A stretch of DNA of 32,488 nucleotides from Dactylosporangium sucinum (GCF_014647515.1 NZ_BMPI01000044.1:39296-71783), one strand, 5' to 3'. Counted from the stretch's first letter, positions 23,276 to 31,271 are shown. Translations and numbers: made by a program. Notes: generated from the sequence alone by a model not told the origin.

Positions 23276-23323
23276 CGCGACGGCGGTCATGCCCGGCTCC
23301 ACTCCGGCGTGACCGCCGTCGCG
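23276..23323 (+). terminator. Strong hairpin terminator after the glucosaminidase
   Basis: Perfect 14-bp arms (23276-23289 and 23310-23323) enclose 20 nt, starting 11 nt after the stop. There is no T-tract. Confidence 0.75.
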
Positions 23324-23468
23324 CGTTGTCCGAGCGCGCGGTCGACCACCGTGACGTCGTTTGCGGAGTGGGTGGGCCGGATCGGCGGTGGACTGTGGCC
23401 GGTTGGTGGCGGCTGCCGTTTGGTGGTCGTGGTTACGGTGTGGTGACGGTCGTTGATGGGGGGCATGC

Positions 23469-23900
23469 GTGGACGCGGAGTTGGTGGCGCTGGCGTCGAG
23501 CGCCGCATCGGCCCTGGTCGGGGCGATGGCGAGCGACGGCTGGCAGGCGTTGCGGTCGCGGGTGGCGCGGTTGCTGGGCCGCGGTGACGCGCGGGCCGAG
23601 CAGGTGGCGCTGGAGACCCTGGACGAGGACGCGGCGGGCCTGAGGCCCGGCACGGAGCGGGACGTGGCCTCGGCGTGGACGGTGCGGTTGCGTGATCTGC
23701 TGCGGGCCGATCCGGGGGCTGCCGAGGGTCTGCGTGAGCTGCTGATGGTCCCGGGCGGCGGTGTGACGGCGTCCGGGTCCGCCGTTGCGGCGGGCGGGGA
23801 CGTGCGCATTCAGGCTGCCTACGGCGGGGTGGCGGCGGGGACGATCAACGGGTCGGTGAGCACCGGGGGCCCTTCGCAGCCGGGTACGGATCGGGCCTGA
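23469..23900 (+). CDS. Small partner protein of the STAND ATPase
   Basis: 143 aa from a GTG after GGGGGG. The N-terminal 95 residues are helical (ELVALASSAASALVGAMASDGWQALRSRVARLLGRGDA, then WTVRLRDLLRADPGAAEGLRELL). The last 45 are rich in Gly, Val and Ala with a beta-repeat-like rhythm (GVTASGSAVAAGGDVRIQAAYGGVAAGTINGSV). From memory, genes of this build often precede NB-ARC/TPR genes in actinobacteria; no function is established that I know. The STAND gene starts 14 bp after the stop, so the two are surely co-expressed. It could be a signal adaptor or an effector held by the ATPase. Confidence 0.75.
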   Translation: MDAELVALASSAASALVGAMASDGWQALRSRVARLLGRGDARAEQVALETLDEDAAGLRPGTERDVASAWTVRLRDLLRADPGAAEGLRELLMVPGGGVTASGSAVAAGGDVRIQAAYGGVAAGTINGSVSTGGPSQPGTDRA

Positions 23901-23914
23901 CCGTTCCCGGCGGC

Positions 23915-25954
23915 TTGCCGAGGCCACGCACGGCGGAGTTGGGTACCGCGGTCACCGCCGATCGCGGTGGTGTCGCGGTCGGCACGCTGGTCTATCAGCG
24001 GCGGGTGGCGGCGGGTGAGCCGCTGCGGCTGGATCCGCGGCCGGGCCAGGTGCTGGGCCGCGACGAGTTGCTGGCCGGGATCGCCGGCCGGCTCGCCGGT
24101 GGTGTTGTGGCGCTGTGCGGGCTGGGCGGGGTGGGCAAGACGACGGCGGCGCTGGAGTACGCCTACCGGCATCTCGACGCGTATGCGCTGGTGTGGATGT
24201 TCCACGCCGAGGAGGCCACCGCACTGCTGGCGCAGTTCCACGACCTGGCCGAGCTGCTCGACCCGGCCGGCCTGCTGGACCGCGCCGATCCGGTCGCCCG
24301 CGTCCACGGCGCGCTGGCCCACCGGCCGGGGCGCTGGCTGCTGGTGTTCGACAACGTCCGCGACCGCGCGGCGGTGCGGCGCTGGCTCCCGCCGAAGGGC
24401 AACGGCCACACGCTGATCACGACCCAGGACGGTCACTGGCCTGCCAGCCAGGCCATTCATGTCGACGGACTGCGCCGGCAGGCCGCGGTGCAGTTCCTGC
24501 TCAACCAGGCCGGCGAGTACGACACGGCGTCGGCGGAGGCGATCGCGGACGAGCTCGGCGGGCTGCCCCTCGCGCTCGCCCAGGCGGGCGGATTCGTCGC
24601 CTCGACCGGGCGGAGCCTCGCCGAGTACCTGAACCTGCTGCAACACGAGCGGGCCGAGCTGCTCGGGCGGGGGGCGCCGACCGAGCACCGCACCTCCGTG
24701 GTCGCGACGTGGCGGCTGGCGTTCGAGGACCTGGCCGAGACGAACCCGGGTGCGATCGCGCTGCTGCGGCTGCTGTCCTGCCTCGCCCCCGAGGACATCC
24801 CGTTCCGGCTGTTGCTCGACGCGACCGCGCAGCTCCCGCCCGACCTCGCGCCGGCCGTAGCGTCCGACCTCCAGCAGCTCCGTGCCACCACGTTCGCCCT
24901 CGACGACGCGGTGGCCGGGCTTCGCCGGCACAGCCTGATCGGCCCACCCGGTGCGGTCGTGTCCGTGCACCGGCTGGTCCAGGCCGTCACCCTCGACCAG
25001 CTCACGCCCGACGAGCGTCAGGCGTGGCAGACCGCGGCGGCGGACCTGGTCGAGGCAGCGGTGCCGATCGACGTGAACGTCCGGGACGCCTGGCCGGTCT
25101 GCGCACAGCTCCTCCCACACGCCCTGGCCGTCCTCGACCCCATCGGCATGGCGATGTGGCGCCTCGCCAGATCCCTGGGCAACGCCGGCGACTACGCCAC
25201 GGCCCACACCGTCTGGCAGACGCTCGCCGACGCCCACGAGACCAACCTCGGCCCCGACCACCCGGACACGCTGACCACCCGCGCCAACCTCGCCCGCTGG
25301 ACGGGGTACGCGGGAGACGCCGCACGGGCCCGGGACCTGTACGCGGAGCTGCTCCCGGTGCGGGAGCGAGTCTCCGGCCCCGACCACCCGGACATGCTGA
25401 CCGACCGCGCGAACCTCGCCTACTGGACGGGTGAGGCCGGGGATCCGGCACGGGCACGGGATCTCTTCGCGGAGCTGCTCCCGGTGCGGGAGCGAGTCTC
25501 CGGCCCGGACCACCAGAACACGCTGAACGCCCGCGCCAACCTCGCCCGCTGGACCGGGAACGCGGGGGACGCGGCGCGGGCCCGGGACCTGTTCGCGGAG
25601 CTGCTCCCGGTCCTGGAGCGAGTCAGCGGCGCCGACCACCCGGAGACGCTGACCGACCGCGCGAACCTCGCCTACTACACGGGTAGGGCCGGGGACGCGG
25701 AACGGGCCCGGGACCTCTTCGCGGAGCTGCTCCCGGTGCGGGAGCAAGTGTCCGGCCCCGACCACCCCAGCACGCTGATCACCCGCGCCAACCTCGCCCA
25801 CTGGACGGGTGAGGCCGGGGACCCGGCACGGGCACGGGAGCTGTTCGCGGAGCTGCTCCCGGTACGGGAACGGGTCTCCGGCCCCGAGCACCCGGCAACC
25901 GTGACCGACCGCGCCAACCTCGCCCACTGGACCCGAATCGCCGACCAAGCCTGA
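23915..25954 (+). CDS. STAND (NB-ARC-like) ATPase with TPR repeats
   Basis: 679 aa. The N-terminal ATPase has Walker A in CGLGGVGKTT (about 67-76), Walker B in WLLVFDN (about 141-147), a sensor region with LITTQD, and GGLPLALAQAGGF typical of NB-ARC. A winged-helix region (about 270-380) is followed by six 42-residue TPR repeats of the kinesin-light-chain type to the end; the last five are nearly identical. STAND proteins stay inactive until the repeats bind a signal, then oligomerise; bacterial ones act in defence or regulation. No effector domain is fused, so the small protein encoded just upstream may act with it. The TTG at 23915 is the apparent start but has a weak ribosome binding site, so the start is uncertain. 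Confidence 0.88.
   Translation: MPRPRTAELGTAVTADRGGVAVGTLVYQRRVAAGEPLRLDPRPGQVLGRDELLAGIAGRLAGGVVALCGLGGVGKTTAALEYAYRHLDAYALVWMFHAEEATALLAQFHDLAELLDPAGLLDRADPVARVHGALAHRPGRWLLVFDNVRDRAAVRRWLPPKGNGHTLITTQDGHWPASQAIHVDGLRRQAAVQFLLNQAGEYDTASAEAIADELGGLPLALAQAGGFVASTGRSLAEYLNLLQHERAELLGRGAPTEHRTSVVATWRLAFEDLAETNPGAIALLRLLSCLAPEDIPFRLLLDATAQLPPDLAPAVASDLQQLRATTFALDDAVAGLRRHSLIGPPGAVVSVHRLVQAVTLDQLTPDERQAWQTAAADLVEAAVPIDVNVRDAWPVCAQLLPHALAVLDPIGMAMWRLARSLGNAGDYATAHTVWQTLADAHETNLGPDHPDTLTTRANLARWTGYAGDAARARDLYAELLPVRERVSGPDHPDMLTDRANLAYWTGEAGDPARARDLFAELLPVRERVSGPDHQNTLNARANLARWTGNAGDAARARDLFAELLPVLERVSGADHPETLTDRANLAYYTGRAGDAERARDLFAELLPVREQVSGPDHPSTLITRANLAHWTGEAGDPARARELFAELLPVRERVSGPEHPATVTDRANLAHWTRIADQA
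25319..25948 (+). repeat. Five tandem 126-bp repeats encoding TPRs
   Basis: Units start at 25319, 25445, 25571, 25697 and 25823 and run in frame to the stop. Each encodes 42 residues with ARARDLFAELLPVRERVSG as core. DNA identity between units is high, and a more divergent sixth unit precedes them (25193-25318). Confidence 0.85.
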
Positions 25955-25959
25955 ATGAG

Positions 25960-25973
25960 CCGGAGGGCTCCGG
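25960..25973. terminator. Short hairpin between convergent genes
   Basis: CCGGAG-GG-CTCCGG lies in the 24-bp gap between the ends of the STAND gene and the convergent tetR gene and could serve both. A longer alternative pairing AGCCGGA with TCCGGCT also exists. Confidence 0.5.
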
Positions 25974-25978
25974 TCCGG

Positions 25979-26635
25979 CTAGGGCGCCAGCAGGCCGCGC
26001 AGGACGCTGCGGATCAGGCGGTCGAAGAGGTCCGGCTCCGGGGGGTCGCCCGGGGTGGACAGGGCGGCCAGCAGGTGCGGGTGGGCCTGCTCCGTGGCCG
26101 CCGCGAAGAACGCCGACGGGTCGGCCGGGGCGGCGGCGGGCTGGGCGGCGAACAGCGAGACCAGGCCGGTCAGCACGCCCACCGCCTCCAGCTTCGCGGC
26201 GGTACCGCAGGAGAGCGGCGCCATCGTGCGCAGGCAGTGCTCGAAGTAGTCCATCGCCCGGGGGCCGTACGCACCGCGCCGCATCGCCGCCTGCAACAGC
26301 CAGGGGTGGCGGCGGTAGAGGGCCAGCTGCTGGTGGGCCAGCGCCACCAGGCCCTCCAGCCAGTCGCCGGACGGCGGGTCGGTGAGGTCCAGCTCCCCCA
26401 GGGCCGCGTCGACCATCAGGTCCAGCAGGTCGTCGCGGGAGGACAGGTAGCGGTACAGCGACGCCGCCGCCGTCCCCAGCTCCCCCGCGACGGCGCGCAT
26501 CGTGGCCGCCTCCAGGCCGCCCGCGTCGGCCAGGCGCATCGCGGCCGCGGCGAGCTCCGCCCGGGAGTGCTCGGGCTGCGGGCCGCGGGTGCCGCGGTCG
26601 GGGCGGGCCCAGATCGGGCGGGTTGTCTCGGGCAC
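25979..26635 (-). CDS. TetR-family transcriptional regulator
   Basis: 218 aa. The N-terminal helix-turn-helix is clear (about 25-70; ELAAAAMRLADAGGLEAATMRAVAGELGTAAASLYRYLSSRDDLLDLM) and a larger ligand-binding domain follows (TetR_C type). I chose the GTG at 26635 because TAGACT lies exactly 7 nt upstream, a leaderless pattern; the ATG at 26656 would overlap this promoter. It is divergent from the alpha/beta hydrolase gene, and an imperfect palindrome lies between them, so it probably represses itself and the hydrolase until a ligand binds. The ligand is unknown. Confidence 0.9.
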   Translation of the reverse strand: MPETTRPIWARPDRGTRGPQPEHSRAELAAAAMRLADAGGLEAATMRAVAGELGTAAASLYRYLSSRDDLLDLMVDAALGELDLTDPPSGDWLEGLVALAHQQLALYRRHPWLLQAAMRRGAYGPRAMDYFEHCLRTMAPLSCGTAAKLEAVGVLTGLVSLFAAQPAAAPADPSAFFAAATEQAHPHLLAALSTPGDPPEPDLFDRLIRSVLRGLLAP

Positions 26636-26642
26636 AACCCCG

Positions 26643-26648
26643 AGTCTA
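26643..26648 (-). promoter_or_regulatory. -10 box for leaderless tetR mRNA
   Basis: On the minus strand TAGACT is followed by 7 nt and the GTG at 26635. Confidence 0.55.
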
Positions 26649-26651
26649 AAC

Positions 26652-26668
26652 TGCAAACAGCGTTCGCA
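26652..26668. promoter_or_regulatory. Likely TetR operator
   Basis: TGCAAAC-AGC-GTTCGCA is a 17-bp palindrome with one mismatch per arm pair. It lies between the divergent tetR and hydrolase genes, next to the tetR -10 box, so binding would block both promoters. Confidence 0.6.
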
Positions 26669-26691
26669 TTTTTAGGCAGAGGGGGAGATGG

Positions 26692-27546
26692 ATGCGCTCC
26701 GAGAAGATCGCCGCCGGCATGACCGTCCACTCGGTCGGGCAGGGGCCGGGCATCGTGGTCCTGCACGGCGGGGGCATCACCTGGCGCGACTACCACCGGC
26801 TGACGGACGCGCTGGCCGGCCGGTTCACCGTCCACCTGTACAACCGGCGCGGCCGGGAGGACTCGCGGCCGCTCGACGGCACCGAGACGGCCCAGACCGA
26901 CCTCGACGACCTCGCGGCGGTGCTGGAGCACACCGGCGCCCGCAACGTGTTCGGCCACAGCGGCGGCGGGTTCGTCGCGCTGCGCGCCGGGATCGCCGGC
27001 CTGCCGCTTCACCGCATCGCCGTGTACGACCCGGGGCTGTGCATCGACGGCAACCCGCCGTTCGGGTTCGTCGACGACGTGGAGCGGCTGGTGGCGGCGG
27101 GCGACACGCTCGGGGCCATGACGGCGATCGGCCGCGGCGCCGACGCGGACGGCACGGCCGGGAGGCTGCCGACGCCGGTCGCGCGGTTCGTCACCCGCGT
27201 CTTCCTGGCCACGCCGATCGGCAAGCGGATGGCCGGGCTGCTGCCGACCGTTCCCCCGGAGGTCCGGCGCATCGCGGACCACGACGGCCCCGCGTCGGAC
27301 TACGCGGGGATCGATGCGGCGGTACTGCTGGCGGCCGGCGCCCGCAGCGCCCGCTACTTCACCGACAACTGCCGGGCGGTGGCGGCCGCCGTCCCGCGCG
27401 GCCGGGCGATCGTCATCCCGGGCTCGTCGCACAACGCGGCGAACGTCGCCCGCCCGCGGTTCGTGGCGCCCTTCGCGGCCTTCTTCGCGGGCGAGCGGGC
27501 GCAGGGCGCGGAGGACGGAGAGGGGCGCGGCGCGGCGAGGACGTGA
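26692..27546 (+). CDS. Alpha/beta-fold hydrolase
   Basis: 284 aa. It shows the alpha/beta hydrolase pattern: VVLHGGGITWRDY with the oxyanion-hole HGG, YNRRGREDS, the nucleophile elbow GHSGGG (S90), and a C-terminal His in PGSSHNAANV. It should be a soluble hydrolase of an ester, lactone or similar bond; the substrate cannot be told. GGGGGAG lies before the ATG. It is divergent from the tetR gene and shares its control region, so it is probably induced by the ligand of that regulator. The last 20 residues are charged and probably disordered. The convergent csrA gene ends 29 bp further on. Confidence 0.88.
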   Translation: MRSEKIAAGMTVHSVGQGPGIVVLHGGGITWRDYHRLTDALAGRFTVHLYNRRGREDSRPLDGTETAQTDLDDLAAVLEHTGARNVFGHSGGGFVALRAGIAGLPLHRIAVYDPGLCIDGNPPFGFVDDVERLVAAGDTLGAMTAIGRGADADGTAGRLPTPVARFVTRVFLATPIGKRMAGLLPTVPPEVRRIADHDGPASDYAGIDAAVLLAAGARSARYFTDNCRAVAAAVPRGRAIVIPGSSHNAANVARPRFVAPFAAFFAGERAQGAEDGEGRGAART

Positions 27547-27575
27547 GGAAGGCGGCGCGGGCGTGGGACGGAAGC

Positions 27576-27812
27576 TTATTGCGGCTCGGTGCGCAGCATC
27601 TTGCTCAGCGCGCGGACGGCGACGTCGCTCGGCGAGGCGGCCTCCCGGTTCACCTTCTGCAGCTCCCGGTAGACCTCCTCGCGGTGCACCTGGATGCTGC
27701 GCGGCGCCTTGATCCCCAGCCGCACCACGTCGCCGCGCACATCGAGCACGGTGACGACGACGTCGTCACCGACCATCACGCTTTCACCGGGACGTCGGGT
27801 CAGGACGAGCAC
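27576..27812 (-). CDS. csrA: Carbon storage / flagellin translation regulator CsrA
   Basis: 78 aa. It is a clear CsrA: LVLTRRPGESVMVGDDVVVTVLDVRGDVVRLGIKAP with the RNA-binding first strand (LTRR) and VHREEVYREL. As a dimer it binds GGA motifs near ribosome binding sites and represses translation, in flagellated Gram-positives chiefly that of flagellin. The GTG start has AAGGAG 6 nt upstream. It is the last gene of the flgN-flgK-flgL-fliW-csrA row, and fliW next door encodes its antagonist. The C-terminal tail is slightly longer than in the Bacillus protein. Confidence 0.97.
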   Translation of the reverse strand: MLVLTRRPGESVMVGDDVVVTVLDVRGDVVRLGIKAPRSIQVHREEVYRELQKVNREAASPSDVAVRALSKMLRTEPQ

Positions 27813-27895
27813 GAGCCGCTCCTTCGCTGGGCGATACGCGAACAGTACCCGATTTGCCGGAACACCCGGGGAGGAACACTGCCGCGCCGCCCCGA

Positions 27896-28312
27896 TCAGG
27901 CTACGAGCAGCCGCTGACGGACCGGCAGGCCGCTCTTGCCGAGCACGAGCTGGACCGCGCGGCGGCTGCGCTGGTCGAGCACGATCGGCGCCATGAGGTT
28001 GACGGTGGCGTGCTCGGCGCCGTCACCGGCGGTGACGACCAGCAACACCAGCACGTCGGCCTGGTCGCCCACGCCGAGCGCGGCGAGCGTGTCGTCGTCG
28101 ACCTCGGGCGCGTAGTCGGGGAAGAACTGCGCCGGCGGCACCACGAGGAACCGCAGGCCGGTCGAGTCGACCGAGGTCAGCGCGTAGAGCATGCCGACCT
28201 CGTCGAGCCGCACGAGCACGAACCGCCGGTCGTCCGGGAAGCCGGGCATCGGCGCCACGAAGTCGATCACCGGCAACGTGGTGGTCTGCGGTCCCACGGT
28301 CGCGACGCTCAT
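27896..28312 (-). CDS. fliW: Flagellar assembly factor FliW
   Basis: 138 aa. The pattern IDFVAPMPGFPDDRRFVLVRLDE, LRFLVVPPAQFFPDY, VLVLLVVTAGDG and NLMAPIVLD is that of FliW. In Bacillus it binds free flagellin or CsrA and so couples flagellin synthesis to secretion; the fliW-csrA neighbourhood here supports the same switch. GAGGAAG lies before the ATG. An 83-bp gap separates it from csrA. Between it and flgL stands a strong hairpin, so it may have its own expression level. Confidence 0.95.
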   Translation of the reverse strand: MSVATVGPQTTTLPVIDFVAPMPGFPDDRRFVLVRLDEVGMLYALTSVDSTGLRFLVVPPAQFFPDYAPEVDDDTLAALGVGDQADVLVLLVVTAGDGAEHATVNLMAPIVLDQRSRRAVQLVLGKSGLPVRQRLLVA

Positions 28313-28337
28313 GTCTTCCTCACGGTGCTCGGGCCTA

Positions 28338-28394
28338 AGGCCTGTTTCATCACTGGGGCCGAGCTGCGGCGGGCCCCAGTGATGAAGCAGGCCT
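28338..28394 (-). terminator. Long hairpin between flgL and fliW
   Basis: Arms of 23 bp with one mismatch (28338-28360 and 28372-28394) and an 11-nt loop; the right arm begins inside the flgL stop codon. A small palindrome GGCCT-A-AGGCC (28332-28342) adjoins it. There is no T-tract. It probably terminates or attenuates transcription after flgL. Confidence 0.7.
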
Positions 28395-29284
28395 CAGCGC
28401 AGAAAGTCGACCAGCGACGGCTGGATGACCTTCGCGGTCGCGGCGAGCGCTGCCTGGTAGGCGGTCTGCTGCAGGGACAGCTCGGTGATGGTCTTCGGCA
28501 GGTCGATGTCCTCGACGTCGGACAGCTGGGCCCTCAGGTCGAGCACCCGGTTCTCCGCGGTCTGCTGCATCTGTGAAATCTGATTATATCGGGATCCAAC
28601 CCCCGAAAGTGCCGACTGGACGCGTTTCTGCGCCGTGTCGATGTCCGCCAGGTCGGCCGACAGGCCGGCCGGATTGGTCCGCAGGTCGTTCGAGATCCGG
28701 CCGAGGATGGCGAAGACGGTGTTCGCGCCGGCGCCGAAGACCTGGTCGCCGCTCGTGTCGACGCGGACGTTGGCGTTGGCGCTGATCGTGCGGTTCACCT
28801 CGCCCTGGTCGCCCTGGTAGACGCCGCTGGCGTCGTAGGCGGCCGGGCCCGGGGTGGTGCCGCCGAAGATGGGGCGGTCGAGGTACGTGGTGTTGGCCAG
28901 GTCGATGAGCGACGAGCGCAGGTTGTCGACCTCCAGCGCGATCGCCTCGCGCGCCTCCGCGCTGCCGGACGAGCCGCTGGACAGGCCGGTGAGCACCAGC
29001 TCGCGGGCGCGCGTGATCTGGGTCGACGCGCTGGTCAACGCGGTGTCGGCCATGCTGAGCCAGCCCATCCCGTCGTCGGCGTTGCGCGAGTACTGGTTGA
29101 GCGTGGCCATGTCGCTGCGGTGCTGCATCGCGATGACCGCCCCACCGGGCGAGTCGGACGCGTGCTTGATGAGCTTGCCGCTGGACAGCTGGTCCTGCAA
29201 CTGCTGGTTGCGGGACAGGTTCAGCTGCAGGTTGGCCAGCGTGTTCGTGGCCATCGAGCGTTCTGTGACGCGGAACCCGGGCAT
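28394..29284 (-). CDS. flgL: Flagellar hook-associated protein 3 (FlgL)
   Basis: 296 aa. The flagellin-like N-terminal helix region (FRVTERSMATNTLANLQLNLSRNQQLQDQLSSGKLIKHASDSPGGA) and C-terminal helix (DIDLPKTITELSLQQTAYQAALAATAKVIQPSLVDFL) are typical of FlgL, the junction protein between FlgK and the flagellin filament. GGAGGGG lies before the ATG. It follows flgK by 18 bp on the same strand. The length is normal for the family, and the middle domain is the usual variable part. Confidence 0.95.
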   Translation of the reverse strand: MPGFRVTERSMATNTLANLQLNLSRNQQLQDQLSSGKLIKHASDSPGGAVIAMQHRSDMATLNQYSRNADDGMGWLSMADTALTSASTQITRARELVLTGLSSGSSGSAEAREAIALEVDNLRSSLIDLANTTYLDRPIFGGTTPGPAAYDASGVYQGDQGEVNRTISANANVRVDTSGDQVFGAGANTVFAILGRISNDLRTNPAGLSADLADIDTAQKRVQSALSGVGSRYNQISQMQQTAENRVLDLRAQLSDVEDIDLPKTITELSLQQTAYQAALAATAKVIQPSLVDFLR

Positions 29285-29302
29285 CCGTACCCCTCCTGCT
29301 GT

Positions 29303-30706
29303 CTATCGCTTCATGTTGATCAGCGTGTCCAGGGTGGTGTCGATGGTGCTGATCACCTTCGCCGCGGCCTCGTACGCACGCTGGAACTGGATCATGTTGG
29401 TCATCTCCTCGTCGAGGCTCACGCCCGACTCGGCCTGCTCCGCGGCCGTCACGTCCTCGGAGATGACCTGCTGCGCGTCCGCGCGCCGGTTGACCGTCTG
29501 CGCCTGGATGCCGATGTCGACGACGTAGTTGCGGTACGTCGCGTCGGCGCCGGCCGGGGCCTTGGCGATGTCGGCCATGCGGTTGGCGTTGTCGCCCTGG
29601 AACGGCGTGGCGTTCGTGCTCGACGCGGCGATCTTCGCCGGGTCGGTGATCGCCACCGCGATGTCCTTGGCGCTGGTGCCGCTGAAGAAGTCGCCGCCCG
29701 GCTGCGGCGCCGGCGTGGTCGCCGGCGGCACGACGGTGATGTCGAACCCCTGGTGGTGCTGGTCGTTGACGGTCTGGATGAGCACCGAGGCGACGTTGTC
29801 CAGCCCGTCGACCGCGTCCGGGATCGTCTGCGTGAGCGTCTCCATGTGCGAGGCGATCTTGCCGGTGGTGATCGAGGCGACGGGGTTGCCGCCGTCGGCG
29901 AACCGCACCTGCACCGGCGCGATCGTGCGCCCGTCGACCGTGGTGGTGCCGACCACCTGCAGGTTCCGCGTGGTGTCGCCCTGCACGATCATCGCGCCCG
30001 ACAGCATGACGTCGACGGTGCCGTCGGTCTTGAGCCGCGCGGTCGCGCCGGTCAGCTCGGACAGCCGCAGCGCCAGCTGGTCGCGCTTGTCGGACAGCTC
30101 GTTCGTCGGCATGCCGGCCGTCTTGGCCAGGGCGATGCGGGCGTTGAGGTCGGCGACGCCGGCGCTGGTCTGGTTCACCACCTCGACGTCGGCGGCGAGC
30201 GCCTCGCGGGTCGCGCCGAACAGGTTGTCGAGGTTCTGCCGGGTGGTGCCCATCGTCGTGGTCACCGTGTTCGCGCGGGACAGCAGCGCGGTGCGGGCCG
30301 AGGCGTCGCCGGGCCGGTTGGCCACGTCCGACCAGGCCGCCCAGTACTCCGACAGCTGCGCCTGCAGCCCGGTGTCGGACGGCTCGCCGAGCGCCTGCTC
30401 GACGTTGGCGAACGCGGTGCGCTGGGCCTGGAGGTACTCGTTGAGGCCGTGCTCCGCGCGGGTCCGGTTGGTCATGAACTCGTTGTGCAGCCGGGTGACG
30501 TCGGTGATCTCGACGCCGTCGCCGGAGCCGCTGCTCGTCGACAAGCGCGCCGGGTCGGTGATCGCCTCGCGCGGCGACAGCTCGACCCGCTGGCGTGAGT
30601 AGCCCTCGGTGTTGACGTTGGCGATGTTCTGGCCGGTGAGGTCCAGGCCGCGCCGCTGCGCGTAGAGCGCCGAGAGCGCCGTGTTCAGGCCGGAGAACGT
30701 ACTCAT
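29303..30706 (-). CDS. flgK: Flagellar hook-associated protein 1 (FlgK)
   Basis: 467 aa. The N-terminus (STFSGLNTALSALYAQRRGLDLTGQNIANVNTEGYSRQRVEL) and C-terminus (GVSLDEEMTNMIQFQRAYEAAAKVISTIDTTLDTLINM) are the conserved axial-protein helices of FlgK. It forms the first junction zone on the hook. The ATG follows the flgN stop without a gap (TAGATG), so translation is coupled to its export chaperone. Length and domains are normal. Confidence 0.97.
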   Translation of the reverse strand: MSTFSGLNTALSALYAQRRGLDLTGQNIANVNTEGYSRQRVELSPREAITDPARLSTSSGSGDGVEITDVTRLHNEFMTNRTRAEHGLNEYLQAQRTAFANVEQALGEPSDTGLQAQLSEYWAAWSDVANRPGDASARTALLSRANTVTTTMGTTRQNLDNLFGATREALAADVEVVNQTSAGVADLNARIALAKTAGMPTNELSDKRDQLALRLSELTGATARLKTDGTVDVMLSGAMIVQGDTTRNLQVVGTTTVDGRTIAPVQVRFADGGNPVASITTGKIASHMETLTQTIPDAVDGLDNVASVLIQTVNDQHHQGFDITVVPPATTPAPQPGGDFFSGTSAKDIAVAITDPAKIAASSTNATPFQGDNANRMADIAKAPAGADATYRNYVVDIGIQAQTVNRRADAQQVISEDVTAAEQAESGVSLDEEMTNMIQFQRAYEAAAKVISTIDTTLDTLINMKR

Positions 30707-31189
30707 CTACATCGCCTCGTCAATCAGCCGGTTCCGGGCGGCGGCCGCGACCGTCTGCCCCTTCGGTCCGTAGGTCTCCACGGATCCCGCGACCGCCAGC
30801 AGGGTCTCCCGGGCCGCCCGCGCGCCGGTGGTCAGCAGGTCGCGGTTGGCCTCGGCCAGCGCGCTCACCTCGGCGGTCAGCGTCAGGAACGCCTGCCGGT
30901 GCTGGTTGAGCAGCTCCGACCAGGGCACGGGGGCCGCCTCGGCGAGCTGGGAGAGGCTCGGGTTGGGCCCGAGGCCGAGCGAGGCGCCGATCGCCTCCAC
31001 CTCGGCGGCGCGCACCACCTCGGTCCGCCGGATCTCCTCGAGCACCACCTCGACCTCGCGGGTGGCGTGCGCCAGCCACCGGGTCCGCCCGGCGGACAGC
31101 ACGAGCTGCTCCTCCTCCAGCTTGAACAGGAGCAGTTCGAGCATCTCGCGCTCACGCCACAGGATGCTCGCGAGATCCGCCAGCCCCAT
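30707..31189 (-). CDS. flgN: FlgN-family export chaperone
   Basis: 160 aa from the ATG with AGAAGGG upstream; the frame is open to 31327 but that part reads through the intergenic promoter region. The protein is almost entirely long helices (LASILWREREMLELLLFKLEEEQLVLSAGR, HATREVEVVLEEIRRTEVVRAAEVEAI), the build of FlgN, which keeps FlgK and FlgL soluble and brings them to the export gate. The place directly before flgK supports this. It is divergent from the sigma factor gene. Confidence 0.88.
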   Translation of the reverse strand: MGLADLASILWREREMLELLLFKLEEEQLVLSAGRTRWLAHATREVEVVLEEIRRTEVVRAAEVEAIGASLGLGPNPSLSQLAEAAPVPWSELLNQHRQAFLTLTAEVSALAEANRDLLTTGARAARETLLAVAGSVETYGPKGQTVAAAARNRLIDEAM

Positions 31190-31255
31190 GCGTTCGCCCT
31201 TCTGCCGTTGTCGCGTTCGTGCCTCCAGGTCGGCAGCGCAGCGCCCGAGCTGAGC

Positions 31256-31271
31256 ACAACCGGTTCGCAAC
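31256..31271 (+). repeat. Conserved motif upstream of the first sigma factor gene
   Basis: ACAACCGGTTCGCAAC recurs with one difference at 32288-32303, upstream of the second sigma factor gene. A regulator site or promoter part is likely. It lies in the 161-bp space shared with divergent flgN. Confidence 0.5.

Noticed and set aside
23819..25948. A 709-codon minus-strand open frame opposite the STAND gene
   Set aside because: It is the complement of the repetitive TPR coding sequence; its composition is a GC shadow and it shows no domain motif.
25193..25948. CRISPR-like array
   Set aside because: The regular repeats are 126-bp coding units in frame with a TPR protein, without spacers of even length.
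29120..30598. A 492-codon plus-strand open frame opposite flgK
   Set aside because: The minus-strand frame is a clear FlgK; the plus-strand product is low-complexity.
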